From JACCZX01 sp963786295 (GTDB taxonomy: Bacteria > Pseudomonadota > Gammaproteobacteria > Burkholderiales > Burkholderiaceae_F), in contig CAWAYV010000003.1 in assembly GCA_963786295.1 (NCBI GenBank), positions 62,001 to 126,000 on the forward strand: 64,000 bases of DNA, written 5' to 3'. Below are positions 48,334 to 58,644 of the stretch, piece after piece. The notes under the pieces are model-generated. The model was given only the letters and a program-made list of their open reading frames with translations, was not told the origin of the DNA and searched no databases. Position 1 is the first letter of the stretch. Each line of letters starts with the position of its first letter. Position numbers and translations under genes: made by a program.

Positions 48334-51300
48334 ATGATCCGGTGTCCCAGCTGCAGAGAAGAAAACCCGCCCAGGTTCAGGTTGTGCGGCTACTGCGGCG
48401 CACCGCTGCCCGCGGCCGAGTCGCTGCCTGCGCATGAGGTGCGCAAGACGGTAACGCTGATCTTCAGCGACTTGAAAGACTCCACCGCACTTGGCGAACG
48501 CCTGGACAACGAAGCGTTGCACGAAGTCAAGGAGCGCTACTTCAGCGCGATGGCCGCCGAGATCAAACGTCACGGCGGCAAGATCGAAAAGTACATCGGC
48601 GACGCCATCATGGCCGTGTTCGGCCTGCCGCGTGCCCACGAGGACGACGCTTTGCGCGCGGTACGCGCGGCCATCGGCATGAAAGCGGTGCTGAACGGAT
48701 TGAACGAGCAGCTGACCTCACGCTTCGGTGTCGTGCTCGCGAACCGGACCGGCGTGAATACCGGCGAGGTTGTCGCCGTCGACGATCCGAGCGCCGATCA
48801 GAAGCTTGCGACCGGAGATGCCGTTAACGTGACGGCGCGGCTCGAGCAGGCCGCTCCGGCGAATGAGATTTACATCGGCGAGGTGACGTACCGGCTCGTG
48901 CGCGACGCCGTCGAAGTCGAACCAGTCGAGCCGCTGGCCCTGAAGGGCAAGTCGCAGCCGGTGGCCGCCTACCGCCTGATCTCTGCGCATGGGCAGGATG
49001 GCAATGTGCGGCGCCATGACACGCCGGTCGTCGGCCGCGACGACGAACTCGCGGTTCTGCAGCGCGCGTGGGAAACGGTCGTCACCGACCGTCGTGCCAG
49101 CCTGGTGACGGTGATCGGCGATGCGGGGGTGGGCAAGTCGCGACTGGTGCGGGAACTGCTGGACCGGGTCGGTGGCCGCGCGCGCATTATTTTCGGCCGC
49201 TGCCTCGCCTACGGGGAGGGCATCACGTTCTGGCCCTTGCGCGAGATGGTCGTCGAGGCGGCGAAAGTACTGCAGGATGACTCGCCGGAGGTCGCGCGCG
49301 AGAAAATCCTGGCCTGCGTTGGAGACGACGATGTTGCAGATCGCCTGGCGGCGGCGACTGGACTGAGTGCCAGGCAGTTTCCGCTGCACGAGATCTACTG
49401 GGGCGCTCGACGCTTCATGCAACTGCTGGCCCGAGAAGGTCCAGTGGTGGCGATGATCGACGACATCCACTGGGCCGAGCCGGCCTTCCTGGATCTGCTC
49501 GAGCATCTGCTGGAGACGGTTGAGGATGCGCCGGTGCTTATGCTTGCGACCGCGCGCCATGAACTGCTCGAGGAGCGGGCCAACTGGGGCGAACGCGAAC
49601 GTTCGAATCGGCTGGTGCTGCAGCCGCTGGCCGACTCCGCCGCCCAGCAGGTCGTGACGAATCTGATCGGCGCGGCCGGCCTACCCGAGGCTCTGATGAA
49701 GCGCATCGTTGACGCGGCCGAAGGCAACCCGCTGTACGTCGAACAGATGCTGGCGATGCTGATCGACACGGGCGCCGTGCGACAGGAAGGTGGAGAATGG
49801 GTCGGCGTTCAGACGCAGGCCGACATCGCAGTGCCGCCCACGATCCATGCGCTACTCGAGGCACGCCTGGACAATCTGCAGCGCAGTGAACGCGCGGCCG
49901 CAGAGCCGGCCGCGGTGATCGGGCTGGAGTTTCCACAGTCCGCTGTGCAGGCACTCGCGCCGCCGCCTCTGCGTGACGGCATCGAAGTGCAACTGACGGC
50001 GTTGTCACGCAAGCACTTCATCCGGCCCGCTACGACGGTCGATTCAGAGTCGCGTTATCGGTTCGACCATCACCTGGTACGCGACACGGTCTACAACGGC
50101 CTGCTCAAGCGTGCACGCGCCACGATGCACACCGAGTTCGTGAAATGGGCCGACCAGGTCAACGCCGAAAGCGATCGCGGCCAGGAGTTCGAAGCGATCC
50201 TCGGCTATCACCTCGAGCAGGCTTACCGCTACTTGAGCGAACTGGGCCCGATCGACGAGGCGGGCGCGGCGATCGGGCGCGACGGAGCGCGCCGGCTGGC
50301 ATCGGCCGGCGTCGCGCGCTTGCACGCGGGGACATGCATGCCGCTGCGAACTTATTCCAACGGGCGGCCGCACTGCTGCCGTCGAACGATCAGGAACGGG
50401 TCGAACTCTTGCCCGAGTGGGCTGAAGCACAGATGGGACTGGGCGACTTTAGCGGTGCGCGCGCGACGATCACAGAAGCGCGTCAACGTGCCGATCGCGC
50501 TGGAAATGTGCGCGTCAGCGCGGCCAGCCGGCTGATTGGCACGTTCTTGCGCGCTTACAGTCGCGACAAGAGTGCGTGCGTGGAAGAAGATCCGCTGAAG
50601 ATCGTCGACGAATTAGTACGGCCCTCGAGCGCGAGGTGGCGCACAACGAGCTGGCTACTGCGTGGCGGCTAGTCGTCATGGTGCATGGAGTTGCTGGCCG
50701 CTACTCGAAGGCCTCAGAGGCGGCTCAATGGTCATTCGAGCACGCGCGAATCGCGGGAAACGACCGACTTGTGGCCAAGGTGGCGGCACGCTCGGAAGTA
50801 TTGCCTTGTATGGACCCACTCCGGTGATGGATGCGATTGGTCAATGCGAAAAGGCGATTGAGGACGGTCTTAGCGATCGCCAGGTCGAAGGAAGCGTGAT
50901 GTGCATGCTCGCGAGCTTGCGCGCCATGAACGGGGAACTTGAGAACGCGCGACTGCTGTATCAACGCGGCCGCGAAATGCTGCGCGATCTGGGGCAGGGC
51001 ATACAGGCAGCCGCCAGCGGAATTCATCTTGCAACCGTCGAACTGCATGGCGGCGATCTCGCGCGTGCGGAACGGGAAGTGAGACTTGATTTCGAGTTCC
51101 TGCATCGGATGGGGGAGAACTACCACCTGTCCAGCATCGCGGCGCTGCTGGCGAAGGTGGTGCGGGAACAAGGCAGGGACGACGAGGCCCTGGAACTGTT
51201 GAAGACGGCTGAGCAGCTTAGTTCGCCCAATGACATTGCGTCACAAGCGTTCTGGCGGTCGATGCGTGCTCCGATTCTGGCGCGCCAGAAGAATTTCAGT

Positions 51301-51522
51301 CAGGCGGAAGAGCTCGCGCGGGCTGCGGTCGATTTGCTCAAGCAAACGGAATCGCCCAACCTGGAGGCAGATGCGCTGTCCGAGCTTGCTCTCGTACTGC
51401 AAGTTGCTGGCAGGCTACCGGAGGCCCGGACTGTAATCGGTGAAGCGATCGCGCTATATCGTTCCAAGGGCGACCTTGTCTCGTCGCAGCGCTCGATCGC
51501 CTGGGCGCGGACGATTCACTAG
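48334..51522 (+). CDS. Zinc-ribbon / class III nucleotide cyclase / AAA ATPase / TPR multidomain protein, three frame breaks
   Basis: From ATG 48334 a zinc ribbon (CPSCREENPPRFRLCGYCG) comes first. A class III cyclase follows with both metal aspartates (FSDLKDST, KYIGDAIMAVFG) and the Asn/Arg pair (GDAVNVTARLEQ), so it looks active. Next is a large ATPase domain with Walker A GDAGVGKSRLV and Walker B VVAMIDDIHWAEP (STAND/AAA16-like). Last is a long helical TPR-like region to AWARTIH. Frame breaks lie near 50325, 50620 and 50790, all in the TPR part. Total is about 1060 residues. Such proteins are thought to integrate a ligand signal with cyclic-nucleotide production; the ligand is unknown. 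A bidirectional terminator follows. Confidence 0.88.
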
Positions 51523-51530
51523 ACAAAAAG

Positions 51531-51554
51531 AATCGGGGCCGAATGGCCCCGATT
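51531..51554. terminator. Bidirectional intrinsic terminator
   Basis: AATCGGGGCC (51531-51540), loop GAAT, GGCCCCGATT (51545-51554) form a 10-base perfect stem. The minus-strand product is followed by CTTTTT and the plus strand by CCTGTTT. It ends both the cyclase-ATPase gene and the convergent secreted-protein gene. Confidence 0.85.
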
Positions 51555-51578
51555 CCTGTTTAGCTCAATCCCGTTTGT

Positions 51579-52736
51579 TTAGAAGAATTGGAAGACACCA
51601 TTCGTCGTGTTGATGACTCCCCACTCGAAAGCGCCCCCTAAAGCCGGGTTGGGCTTGTAACTATTCTTGTACGCGGTGCGGTACGCAATACACGGTTTGC
51701 CATTGCCCAGCGGAGTCGTCGGGCTCGCGCAGTCGCCGACGATTTCCGGTGGATTGACGCCGTTGCTATACATGATAGTTACGCTATTGATGTTCGTGCC
51801 ATTTTTTATATTCTCGGCACCCATCCGCAGCACAAACGTCGCGTGGGCGGGGCTGAAATCCGCCGGCGTGGTGGTCGCCGCGTCAATTATTTGGATATTG
51901 GACGAATAGCACGTCAGGAAATTGGTGCACGTCGGAAGCGGAGCCTCTATGACGGTAGCTGTCGTAATGAATTGCGACGATGGCACGGTTACCGTAGTAG
52001 TAAAGAGGTCGCCGCCAAGGAGGCCTGGAATACCGCCGTCACCGGTGAAGAATGTGCCGCCCGTCTTTGGAGCCGCCGACTTCACCTGCAGGTCATTCGG
52101 CGTGCCAAGGTCAACGCGCACGCACGGATGGGTCGCAGACGATGGATTTTCAAGCGACGGGCCGGGACATGCGAATGGCGTCGGAGTCGCGCTCGGCATC
52201 GGCCAGAAGTCGACCGAATCGTTCGGTGATTTGCCCTTGTTGGTACCTTCAGCGGTAATTACGCGTCCGCTGAAGCCGACGTAGTCACTGCCGAGAGGCA
52301 GCTGCGATGCCACGTTTGGATCTTGGATCGGAGCGATGAAGAACAGCGTGAACTGTTTGGCTACGCCAGCGCTGAACTGTCCCAGCGAGCAGGTGATCTG
52401 CACCTTGTTTGACGGTGGACCGACCTGGCAAGTTGCACCATCCACGGAAAGGAAACTAATGATTTCCTGCGGATCGGCCACCTCCACGGTTCCTTCAAAC
52501 ACCACCTTATTGATGGTGTTCCCGCTCGTATTGGCGACAGTGACCTTCGCGCCGACGAACGTTGTAAGAGCGGCGATTCTTGGTGGGTCTGCTGGTCGAC
52601 TGTAGGTCACTGTCGTAGATAGCGGATCCACCGTGGTTAGCGTGATACCGGCGGCGCCAAACGCCCCTGTGCAAACGCCAAGCAGCGTCCCTATGAGGAC
52701 TGCCGCCTTACTCAATGCTGTTTCCATTCCTCGCAT
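51579..52736 (-). CDS. Secreted protein of unknown function with four cysteine pairs
   Basis: From ATG 52736, preceded by AGGAAACAGG, the 385-residue protein starts with a Sec signal peptide (METALSKAAVLIGTLLGVCTGAFGA; cleavage after FGA). The mature chain is rich in Thr, Asn, Pro and Val. It has beta-sandwich-like stretches (FVGAKVTVANTSGNTINKVV) reminiscent of bacterial Ig-like or DUF11-type domains. Cysteines come in close pairs (CQVG..ITC, CPGP..HPC, CTNFLTC, DCAS..KPC), suggesting disulfides outside the cytoplasm. There is no membrane anchor, sorting signal or enzyme motif. It uses more A/T-ending codons than its neighbours. It lies, on the opposite strand, between the cyclase gene and the SulP transporter gene. 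Confidence 0.7.
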   Translation of the reverse strand: MRGMETALSKAAVLIGTLLGVCTGAFGAAGITLTTVDPLSTTVTYSRPADPPRIAALTTFVGAKVTVANTSGNTINKVVFEGTVEVADPQEIISFLSVDGATCQVGPPSNKVQITCSLGQFSAGVAKQFTLFFIAPIQDPNVASQLPLGSDYVGFSGRVITAEGTNKGKSPNDSVDFWPMPSATPTPFACPGPSLENPSSATHPCVRVDLGTPNDLQVKSAAPKTGGTFFTGDGGIPGLLGGDLFTTTVTVPSSQFITTATVIEAPLPTCTNFLTCYSSNIQIIDAATTTPADFSPAHATFVLRMGAENIKNGTNINSVTIMYSNGVNPPEIVGDCASPTTPLGNGKPCIAYRTAYKNSYKPNPALGGAFEWGVINTTNGVFQFF

Positions 52737-52990
52737 GATCCTGTTTCCTTCTTGTCTCTTTCCTTGGAGACCGCGAAGCTTGTACGGAAGTGCCCCTAGC
52801 GTCAACAAGGGATATCTACCGCTGGCGGTGCGTGCCATGGAGCGTCGCTTCGGTCGCGTGTCAGCCACACGCGTCGGCTTGCTATCCTCGACCGTTGCGG
52901 CGGCCGCGCACTGGCTCGATTTCACAGTTCGGCACGGCTACTAGCGTAAGGCCCGGGCGCTGGCGCGACCGCGTGATGTGAGGAAATGGA

Positions 52991-55264
52991 TTGAGTTCGG
53001 ACGGCGCGCGTCTAGCTTGGTGGAAATCGCTGCTGCAGCCGAGGGGCGTCGCGCGGGGCGATATCGCCGGCGGTCTGACGGCGGCGGTAGTGCTGCTTTC
53101 AATCGAAGGCAGCTACGGGTTGGTCGCTTTCGCGCGCCTCGGACCGGAGCAGCTGCAAGTCGGTTTCGTGCTCGGTGTCTGCACTGCGGCGCTCGCGAGC
53201 GCGGTGACCGCGTTTGCGGGCGGAAAGGGACCACTGTTAAGTGGTCCCAGTGCGGCGCTGGCGCTGCTGGTACCGGCGCTGATGGGTGCGCTGGTAGTCG
53301 ATCCGCGATTTCTCGCCGCCGATGGGCAACCGTTCGTCCCACTGCTGCTGGCATTCCTGGCGTTTGGCGTGGTCCTCGCCGGCGTGCTGCAGATACTGCT
53401 CGCGGCATCGAAGTTCGGCGGTCTGATCCGCTACGTTCCCTATCCGGTTCATGCCGGCTACATGAACGGTTCTGCTGTCCTGATGGTGGCGGCGATGCTG
53501 CCGCATTTGCTCGGCTTGCCCGACGGACAAGGCGCCGCCGATTGGCGCAATGCGCAGCCGCTGGCTCCGGTCATCGCGCTCGCCGGGCTGGTGCTCGCGG
53601 TGCGGCCGCCGCGGTGGACACGACGTGTCCCGGCCTATCTGACGGGGTTGCTGGCCGCTACAGCGCTGCATCACCTGCTGACACTTACGCCGTTAGCGGG
53701 CGCGCTCGGGCCGCTATTTAACGCGCCGCGCTTCGAATGGCCGGGCGTCGAGGTGATGGCGCCGCTGTTCGAACGGCTGGGCGATGGTCTGCTGCGCGAC
53801 AAGATGTGGTTGCTGATTCAATTCGCCGCCGCGGCCGCGTTTGTATCGAGTTTGCAGACAGCGCTCGCTGATTCCACGGTCGACGAATTGACGCACCGAC
53901 GCGAAGACCGTGACCGCACCATGCTCCAACAAGGGGTCGCCAACGTTGCGTTAGGGTTCATCGGCGGAGTGCCGAGTGCGGGCGCGGTGGTACGCAGCAA
54001 GATCAATCTGGACGCAGGCGGCACCACCGCGATGTCACGCGTTTTTTTCGGGGCTGGCCTGTTGCTCGCGCTCACATTCGGTCTGCGTTTCATGAGCTTT
54101 GTGCCGATGGCCGCCATCGCCGGGGTTTTCACGGCGGTCGCGTACTCGCTGGTCGACGCCTGGACACGGAGCGCTACCCGAGTTCTGTGGCAGCAAAGTC
54201 TCAGGTGGCGCATGCCGCGCGCTCTGGCGGAAAGTTACGGAATCATGCTGCTGGTCGCGGGTATTGCGATCTTTGTTTCGCTGCCGCTCGCGATCGGGAT
54301 CGGCGTGCTGGTCGCCATTCTGATGTTCATCCGCAGCAACATTAAGAAGCCGATTCGCCAGATTGTCCACGCCGATCGGCGCACTTCGCGCAAGGTCCGT
54401 CCAGCGGCCGAAGCTGAGTCGCTGCGGGCACACGGCGCACGGATCGCGATGCTGGAACTCGATGGTGCGTTGTTCTTCGGCACCGCCGAAGCGGCCGACC
54501 ACGAGATCGAGCGGCTGGTTCACATTTCCGACCAGATCGTGCTCGACTTCGAGCGCGTTAGCGAGGTCGATGCGAGCGGTGCGCGCGTGCTGCTGCAGGC
54601 TGCCGATGCGGTCCGGCGCGCCGGCAAGCACCTGCTGTTCGCGGGTTTGTCGCCGCGTAATGCGCGCATGCGCATGATCCGCGATATGGATGTGCACGGA
54701 CGGCTGACCGACGCTCATTTTTTCCCCGACGCGGATCGTGCGCTCGAGCACGCCGAAGATCGGCTGTTGGCGACTCTTGCGCGAACGTCAGTTGTCGATG
54801 CGCCGCTGACGCTCGGAGAAGCCCTGGCTGGGTCTGGGCTCAAGGCCGACGAGCTCGAGCTGCTGAGGTCGATGATGGTCGAGCGGCGCGTCGCGAAGGG
54901 CGAGGCGGTGTTCCGCTCCGGCGACCCGGGCGACTCGATGTTCGTGTTGTTGCAAGGGCAGGTCGGAATCTGGTTACCGGGCGAGCAAACCGAGGACGAC
55001 GCTGTGCTCGGGAGGCGTCTGATCTCGTTCGCGCCGGGCGTGGTGTTCGGCGATATGGGTCTGCTTGCCGGAACGGCGCGCTCCGCGGATGCGATCGCGG
55101 AAAGTGACGCGCTGATGCTCGAACTGCAGCGCGAGCCATACGAGCGGCTGGTAGCCGAGCATTCGGCGGTGTTCGGCAAGCTGCTGCTGAACATCAGTTT
55201 GCTGCTTGCGTCGCGCGTCCGCTCGCTGAGCGACGAGCTGCAAGCGGCGCACGCCGTGAGCTGA
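52991..55264 (+). CDS. SulP-family anion transporter with STAS and cyclic-nucleotide-binding domains
   Basis: The 757-residue protein combines a SulP/SLC26 membrane domain (residues 1-430; GDIAGGLTAAVVLL, PGPSAALALLVPAL-like SGPSAALALLVPALMG, VPYPVHAGYMNG, FIGGVPSAGAVVRSKIN), a STAS domain (about 470-590; LDFERVSEVDASGARVL) and a C-terminal cNMP-binding domain (about 620-745; FRSGDPGDSMFVLLQGQVGI, FGDMGLLAGTARSADAIA). Substrates of the family are sulfate, bicarbonate or dicarboxylates. The cNMP phosphate cassette has Asp where Glu is usual but keeps the Arg. The start is TTG 52991, after TGAGGAAATGGA. The frame is intact. The cNMP-patatin gene follows 16 bases downstream. Confidence 0.9.
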   Translation: MSSDGARLAWWKSLLQPRGVARGDIAGGLTAAVVLLSIEGSYGLVAFARLGPEQLQVGFVLGVCTAALASAVTAFAGGKGPLLSGPSAALALLVPALMGALVVDPRFLAADGQPFVPLLLAFLAFGVVLAGVLQILLAASKFGGLIRYVPYPVHAGYMNGSAVLMVAAMLPHLLGLPDGQGAADWRNAQPLAPVIALAGLVLAVRPPRWTRRVPAYLTGLLAATALHHLLTLTPLAGALGPLFNAPRFEWPGVEVMAPLFERLGDGLLRDKMWLLIQFAAAAAFVSSLQTALADSTVDELTHRREDRDRTMLQQGVANVALGFIGGVPSAGAVVRSKINLDAGGTTAMSRVFFGAGLLLALTFGLRFMSFVPMAAIAGVFTAVAYSLVDAWTRSATRVLWQQSLRWRMPRALAESYGIMLLVAGIAIFVSLPLAIGIGVLVAILMFIRSNIKKPIRQIVHADRRTSRKVRPAAEAESLRAHGARIAMLELDGALFFGTAEAADHEIERLVHISDQIVLDFERVSEVDASGARVLLQAADAVRRAGKHLLFAGLSPRNARMRMIRDMDVHGRLTDAHFFPDADRALEHAEDRLLATLARTSVVDAPLTLGEALAGSGLKADELELLRSMMVERRVAKGEAVFRSGDPGDSMFVLLQGQVGIWLPGEQTEDDAVLGRRLISFAPGVVFGDMGLLAGTARSADAIAESDALMLELQREPYERLVAEHSAVFGKLLLNISLLLASRVRSLSDELQAAHAVS

Positions 55265-55280
55265 TTTAGACGCTCGCCGG

Positions 55281-57250
55281 ATGACTAACGACGAGGCGGG
55301 ACGGCCGCCGCATCGCGATGCGCTGCTCGCGCAGCAGCTGACGGCACTGCTGGGCGAGGCTGCGCCTGCAGCACTCGGTTTCTTGCAGCAGCATGTGCAG
55401 TGGGTCGAACTCGCTGCCGGCGAAGTCCTGATGGAGCAGGGTGCGCCCGGCGATTCTGCCTACCTCTGCGTCAGCGGGAGGCTGCGCGTTTACGTGCGTA
55501 ACGAAGACGGCACGCAACGCATGGTGCGCGAGATGTCGCGCGGTGAGGTCATCGGCGAGATGAGCCTTTATACCGGCGAGCCGCGATCCGCCACAGTCGT
55601 CGCACTGCGCAACTCGGTGCTGGTGAAGCTGGATAAGCAGCACTTCGACGAGTTGCTAGCCATCAGCCCGCAGGTTTCGATCACGTTCACACGCCAGATC
55701 ATCGGCCGCCTGCAGACCGAGCATCTGCGGCTTCCGGTGCCGGCGCCGGTCACGATCGGGCTGCTGCCGATTACGAGCGGAATCGCACTAGACGGTTTTG
55801 CGCGACGGCTGGCGGAGCACCTGCAGCGGTTCGGGCGCGTGCGTGTTATCGATGCTGCAGAAATCGACCGCGCGCTGGGCGAGCCGGGGTCGCACTGAGC
55901 ACCGGCGCGCAGGCGGACCAGAGCATCGCGCTCGCGATCGATGCGATCGAAGCCGAACACGACTTTGTCTTGTTGGTGGCGCACGACAATCCGACGGCGT
56001 GGACGCGGCGTTGCATCAGCCACAGCGACGAGTTGCTATTGATCGCCGACGCCGCACAGCCTCCCGCTGTGCACGCGATCGAACAAGCGTGCTTGATCGA
56101 ACGTCCAGCGCACAGCGAGGCGGCGGAGATCCTTGTGCTGCTACATCCGTCCACCCTGACCACGCCGCGTGGCACACGCGAGTGGTTAGCTCGTCGTGCG
56201 GTTACCGGTCACGTCCACGTTCGGCCTGACCTAGAGCGCGACGTGGCGCGCTTGGCGCGCCTGATTGCCCGCAAGGCGGTCGGCCTAGTGTTCGCTGGTG
56301 GCGGTGCGCGCGGCTTCGCGCATCTGGGGATTTGGCGCGCTTTGCAGGAGCAGGGCGTCGAGATCGACTACATGGGTGGCACCAGTATCGGTGCGGTGTT
56401 GGCTGCGCTAGTAGCCGCAGATCCTCCAGTCGAAAGAGCGATCGACGTCGCGCGTAGGGGATTCAGCACTAATCCGACCGGCGACTTCAACTGGTTACCC
56501 ATGCTCTCGCTGATCAAAGGCCGTCGCGTGCGAGCCGCCATCGAGACATCGGTGACCGAACTCGTCGGCGCACCGATAGCCATTGAGGATCTATGGAAGA
56601 CGTATTTTTGCGTGGCGACCAACTATTCGCAGGCCCGCGAGCAGCCGATACACAGCGGCGACCTGGCGCGTGCACTGCTGGCGAGCATCGCAATCCCGGG
56701 TGCGCTGCCCCCGGTCGTACACGACGGCGATCTGTTGTGCGACGGTGGCACCTTTAATAATTTTCCGGTCGATTTGATGCGCAACATGCGCGGCGTCGGC
56801 ACCGTGATCGGCGTCGACCTTGGCGCACGCAACCCGCGGCGGATCGAATTCGACGACGTTCCCGGTAGCTTGGCTCTGCTGCGCGACCGACTGCGGCCGC
56901 GCAGCAAGCGCCGTTATCGGCTGCCGTCGCTAATGGCGTACCTTCTCAACGTAACCATTTTGTACAGCACCTCGCGCCAGCAGCAGCTGCGCGATCTAAC
57001 GGACGTTTACTTCAGTCCGCCGCTGCAACGGGTGGGGCTGCTGCAATGGTCGCGCTTCGACCAGATCGTCAAGCAGGGATATGACTATGCGATCGAAGTG
57101 CTCGGCGGGTTGACTGATTCGCAGCGCGCGGCGCTTGGTCTCGAGAACCGAACCGCAGTGGCCGAGCGCCGATCGCAGACGGCACCCGACCCTAGACCCG
57201 CACAACCTTCCCCGGATTCAGGATATCGAGCGGATCGAACGATCGTTTGA
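55281..57250 (+). CDS. Cyclic-nucleotide-binding, patatin-like phospholipase (NTE/RssA type), one frame break
   Basis: The N-terminal cNMP-binding domain (about 20-150) has EQGAPGDSAYLCVSGRLRVY and a complete phosphate cassette GEMSLYTGEPRSATVVAL with both Glu and Arg. A middle linker leads to a patatin domain with the oxyanion GGGARG, the nucleophile Ser in GGTSIGAV and the Asp in CDGGTFNNFP. The catalytic Ser-Asp dyad is therefore complete. The first frame stops early at 55896 after ALGEPGSH; one base shift restores LSTGAQADQSIALAIDAIEAEH..., so I join the parts. Total length is about 655 residues, like neuropathy-target-esterase homologues. The C-terminus overlaps the convergent oxidase gene by 59 bases. 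Confidence 0.88.
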
Positions 57251-58601
57251 TGCGCGCCATCAACTCGAGCGCGTCGTCGCCGTGCTCCTCGCGTAGGAAT
57301 TCCATCTTGTGCATGCCGACGCCGTGCTCGCCGGTGCAGGTGCCGTCCATCGCCAGCGCGCGGGTGACGATCAGTTTGTTCAACCGCTCGGCTTCGGCTA
57401 GTTCTTCCGGCTTCGATGTGTCGGCCAGGATCGCACAATGAAAGTTGCCGTCGCCGACGTGGCCGAGGATCGGCGCGGGCAGGAACGATTGCTCGGTGTC
57501 GCGAACTGTGTCGGCGATGCACTCGGCGAGCCGCGAGATTGGCACGCATACGTCCGTGGTGAAGCTGCGGCAGCCCGGTTTCAGTTGCAGACACGCGAAG
57601 TATGCGTTGTGGCGCGCTTCCCATAGGCGCGTCCGATCTTCCGGCCGTATGGCCCACTCGAATGCAGCAGCACCGTGTTCGCGTGCGATTTCTTCGACTG
57701 TCGTCGCCTGCTCGGCAACGCTCGCTGCCGAGCCGTGGAACTCGAACAGCAGCAGCGGCATCTCGGGCAATCCGAGCTTGTCGCGCGCGTTGACCGCCTT
57801 GACCGTCAGCGCGTCAAGCAACTCGCAGCGCGCGACCGGAATGCCCATCTGAATCGTCGCGATCGTCGTCTGCACCGCGTCTTCGACCGTCGGGAACGAG
57901 CACGACGCGGCGGACACCGCCTCGGGCTGCGGATAGATCCGCAACGTGATCTCGGTGATGACACCGAGCGTGCCTTCGCTGCCGACAAAGATCCGCGTCA
58001 GGTCATACCCAGCGCTCGACTTTCTTGCGCGGCGCGCAGTGCGAATGACTTTTCCTTCACCCGTCACCACCGTCAGCGCCAGCACGTTCTCGCGCATCGT
58101 GCCGTAGCGCACCGCGTTGGTTCCTGACGCTCCGGTGGCAGTCATGCCCCCGATCGTGGCGTCGGCGCCGGGGTCGATCGGGAAAAAGAAACCGGTGTCG
58201 CGAATTTCTTGATTCAGCTGCTTGCGCGTCACGCCGGCCTGCACCGTGACGGTCAGGTCTTCAGGGTTGACCGCGAGCACCCGATTCATCTGCGACAGGT
58301 CGACGCAAACGCCACCCTGCAGAGCAAGCAGATGACCTTCGAGCGATGAGCCGACGCCATAGGGGATCAGCGGTACACGGTGACGTCTGCAAAGGTTCAC
58401 CAGCTCGGCCACTTCATCGGTCGAGTGGGCGAAAACCACCGCATCCGGCGGCATCGGTGGGTAGGGCGATTCGTCGCGCCCGTGATGCTCACGCACCGCG
58501 TCGGCGGTCGACAAACGCGTGCCGAAGATCGCTTGCAGCGCATCGATGAACTCCGCTGGCAGCGGCTTGCGCAAGACGTGAGGCGATACTGGCGCATTCA
58601 T
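57192..58601 (-). CDS. FAD-linked D-2-hydroxyacid (D-lactate) dehydrogenase
   Basis: The 469-residue flavoprotein of the GlcD/D-lactate dehydrogenase family has VPLIPYGVGSSLEGHLLALQGGV and FPIDPGADATIGGMTATGASGTNAVRYGTM for FAD. The C-terminal half has ILGHVGDGNFHCAI and GTCTGEHGVGMHKMEFL, with the metal and substrate histidines. Its closest type is the cytochrome-linked D-lactate dehydrogenase (LDHD/Dld1-like). The start is ATG 58601 (MNAPVSPHVLRKPLP). The frame is intact. It stands alone, unlike glcD at 45.9-47.4 kb, so it is probably a one-subunit enzyme. Confidence 0.9.
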   Translation of the reverse strand: MNAPVSPHVLRKPLPAEFIDALQAIFGTRLSTADAVREHHGRDESPYPPMPPDAVVFAHSTDEVAELVNLCRRHRVPLIPYGVGSSLEGHLLALQGGVCVDLSQMNRVLAVNPEDLTVTVQAGVTRKQLNQEIRDTGFFFPIDPGADATIGGMTATGASGTNAVRYGTMRENVLALTVVTGEGKVIRTARRARKSSAGYDLTRIFVGSEGTLGVITEITLRIYPQPEAVSAASCSFPTVEDAVQTTIATIQMGIPVARCELLDALTVKAVNARDKLGLPEMPLLLFEFHGSAASVAEQATTVEEIAREHGAAAFEWAIRPEDRTRLWEARHNAYFACLQLKPGCRSFTTDVCVPISRLAECIADTVRDTEQSFLPAPILGHVGDGNFHCAILADTSKPEELAEAERLNKLIVTRALAMDGTCTGEHGVGMHKMEFLREEHGDDALELMARIKRSFDPLDILNPGKVVRV

Positions 58602-58644
58602 AATGGCGTCCTTGATCTGACCTGCAGACCTTAGAGGCAATTCT

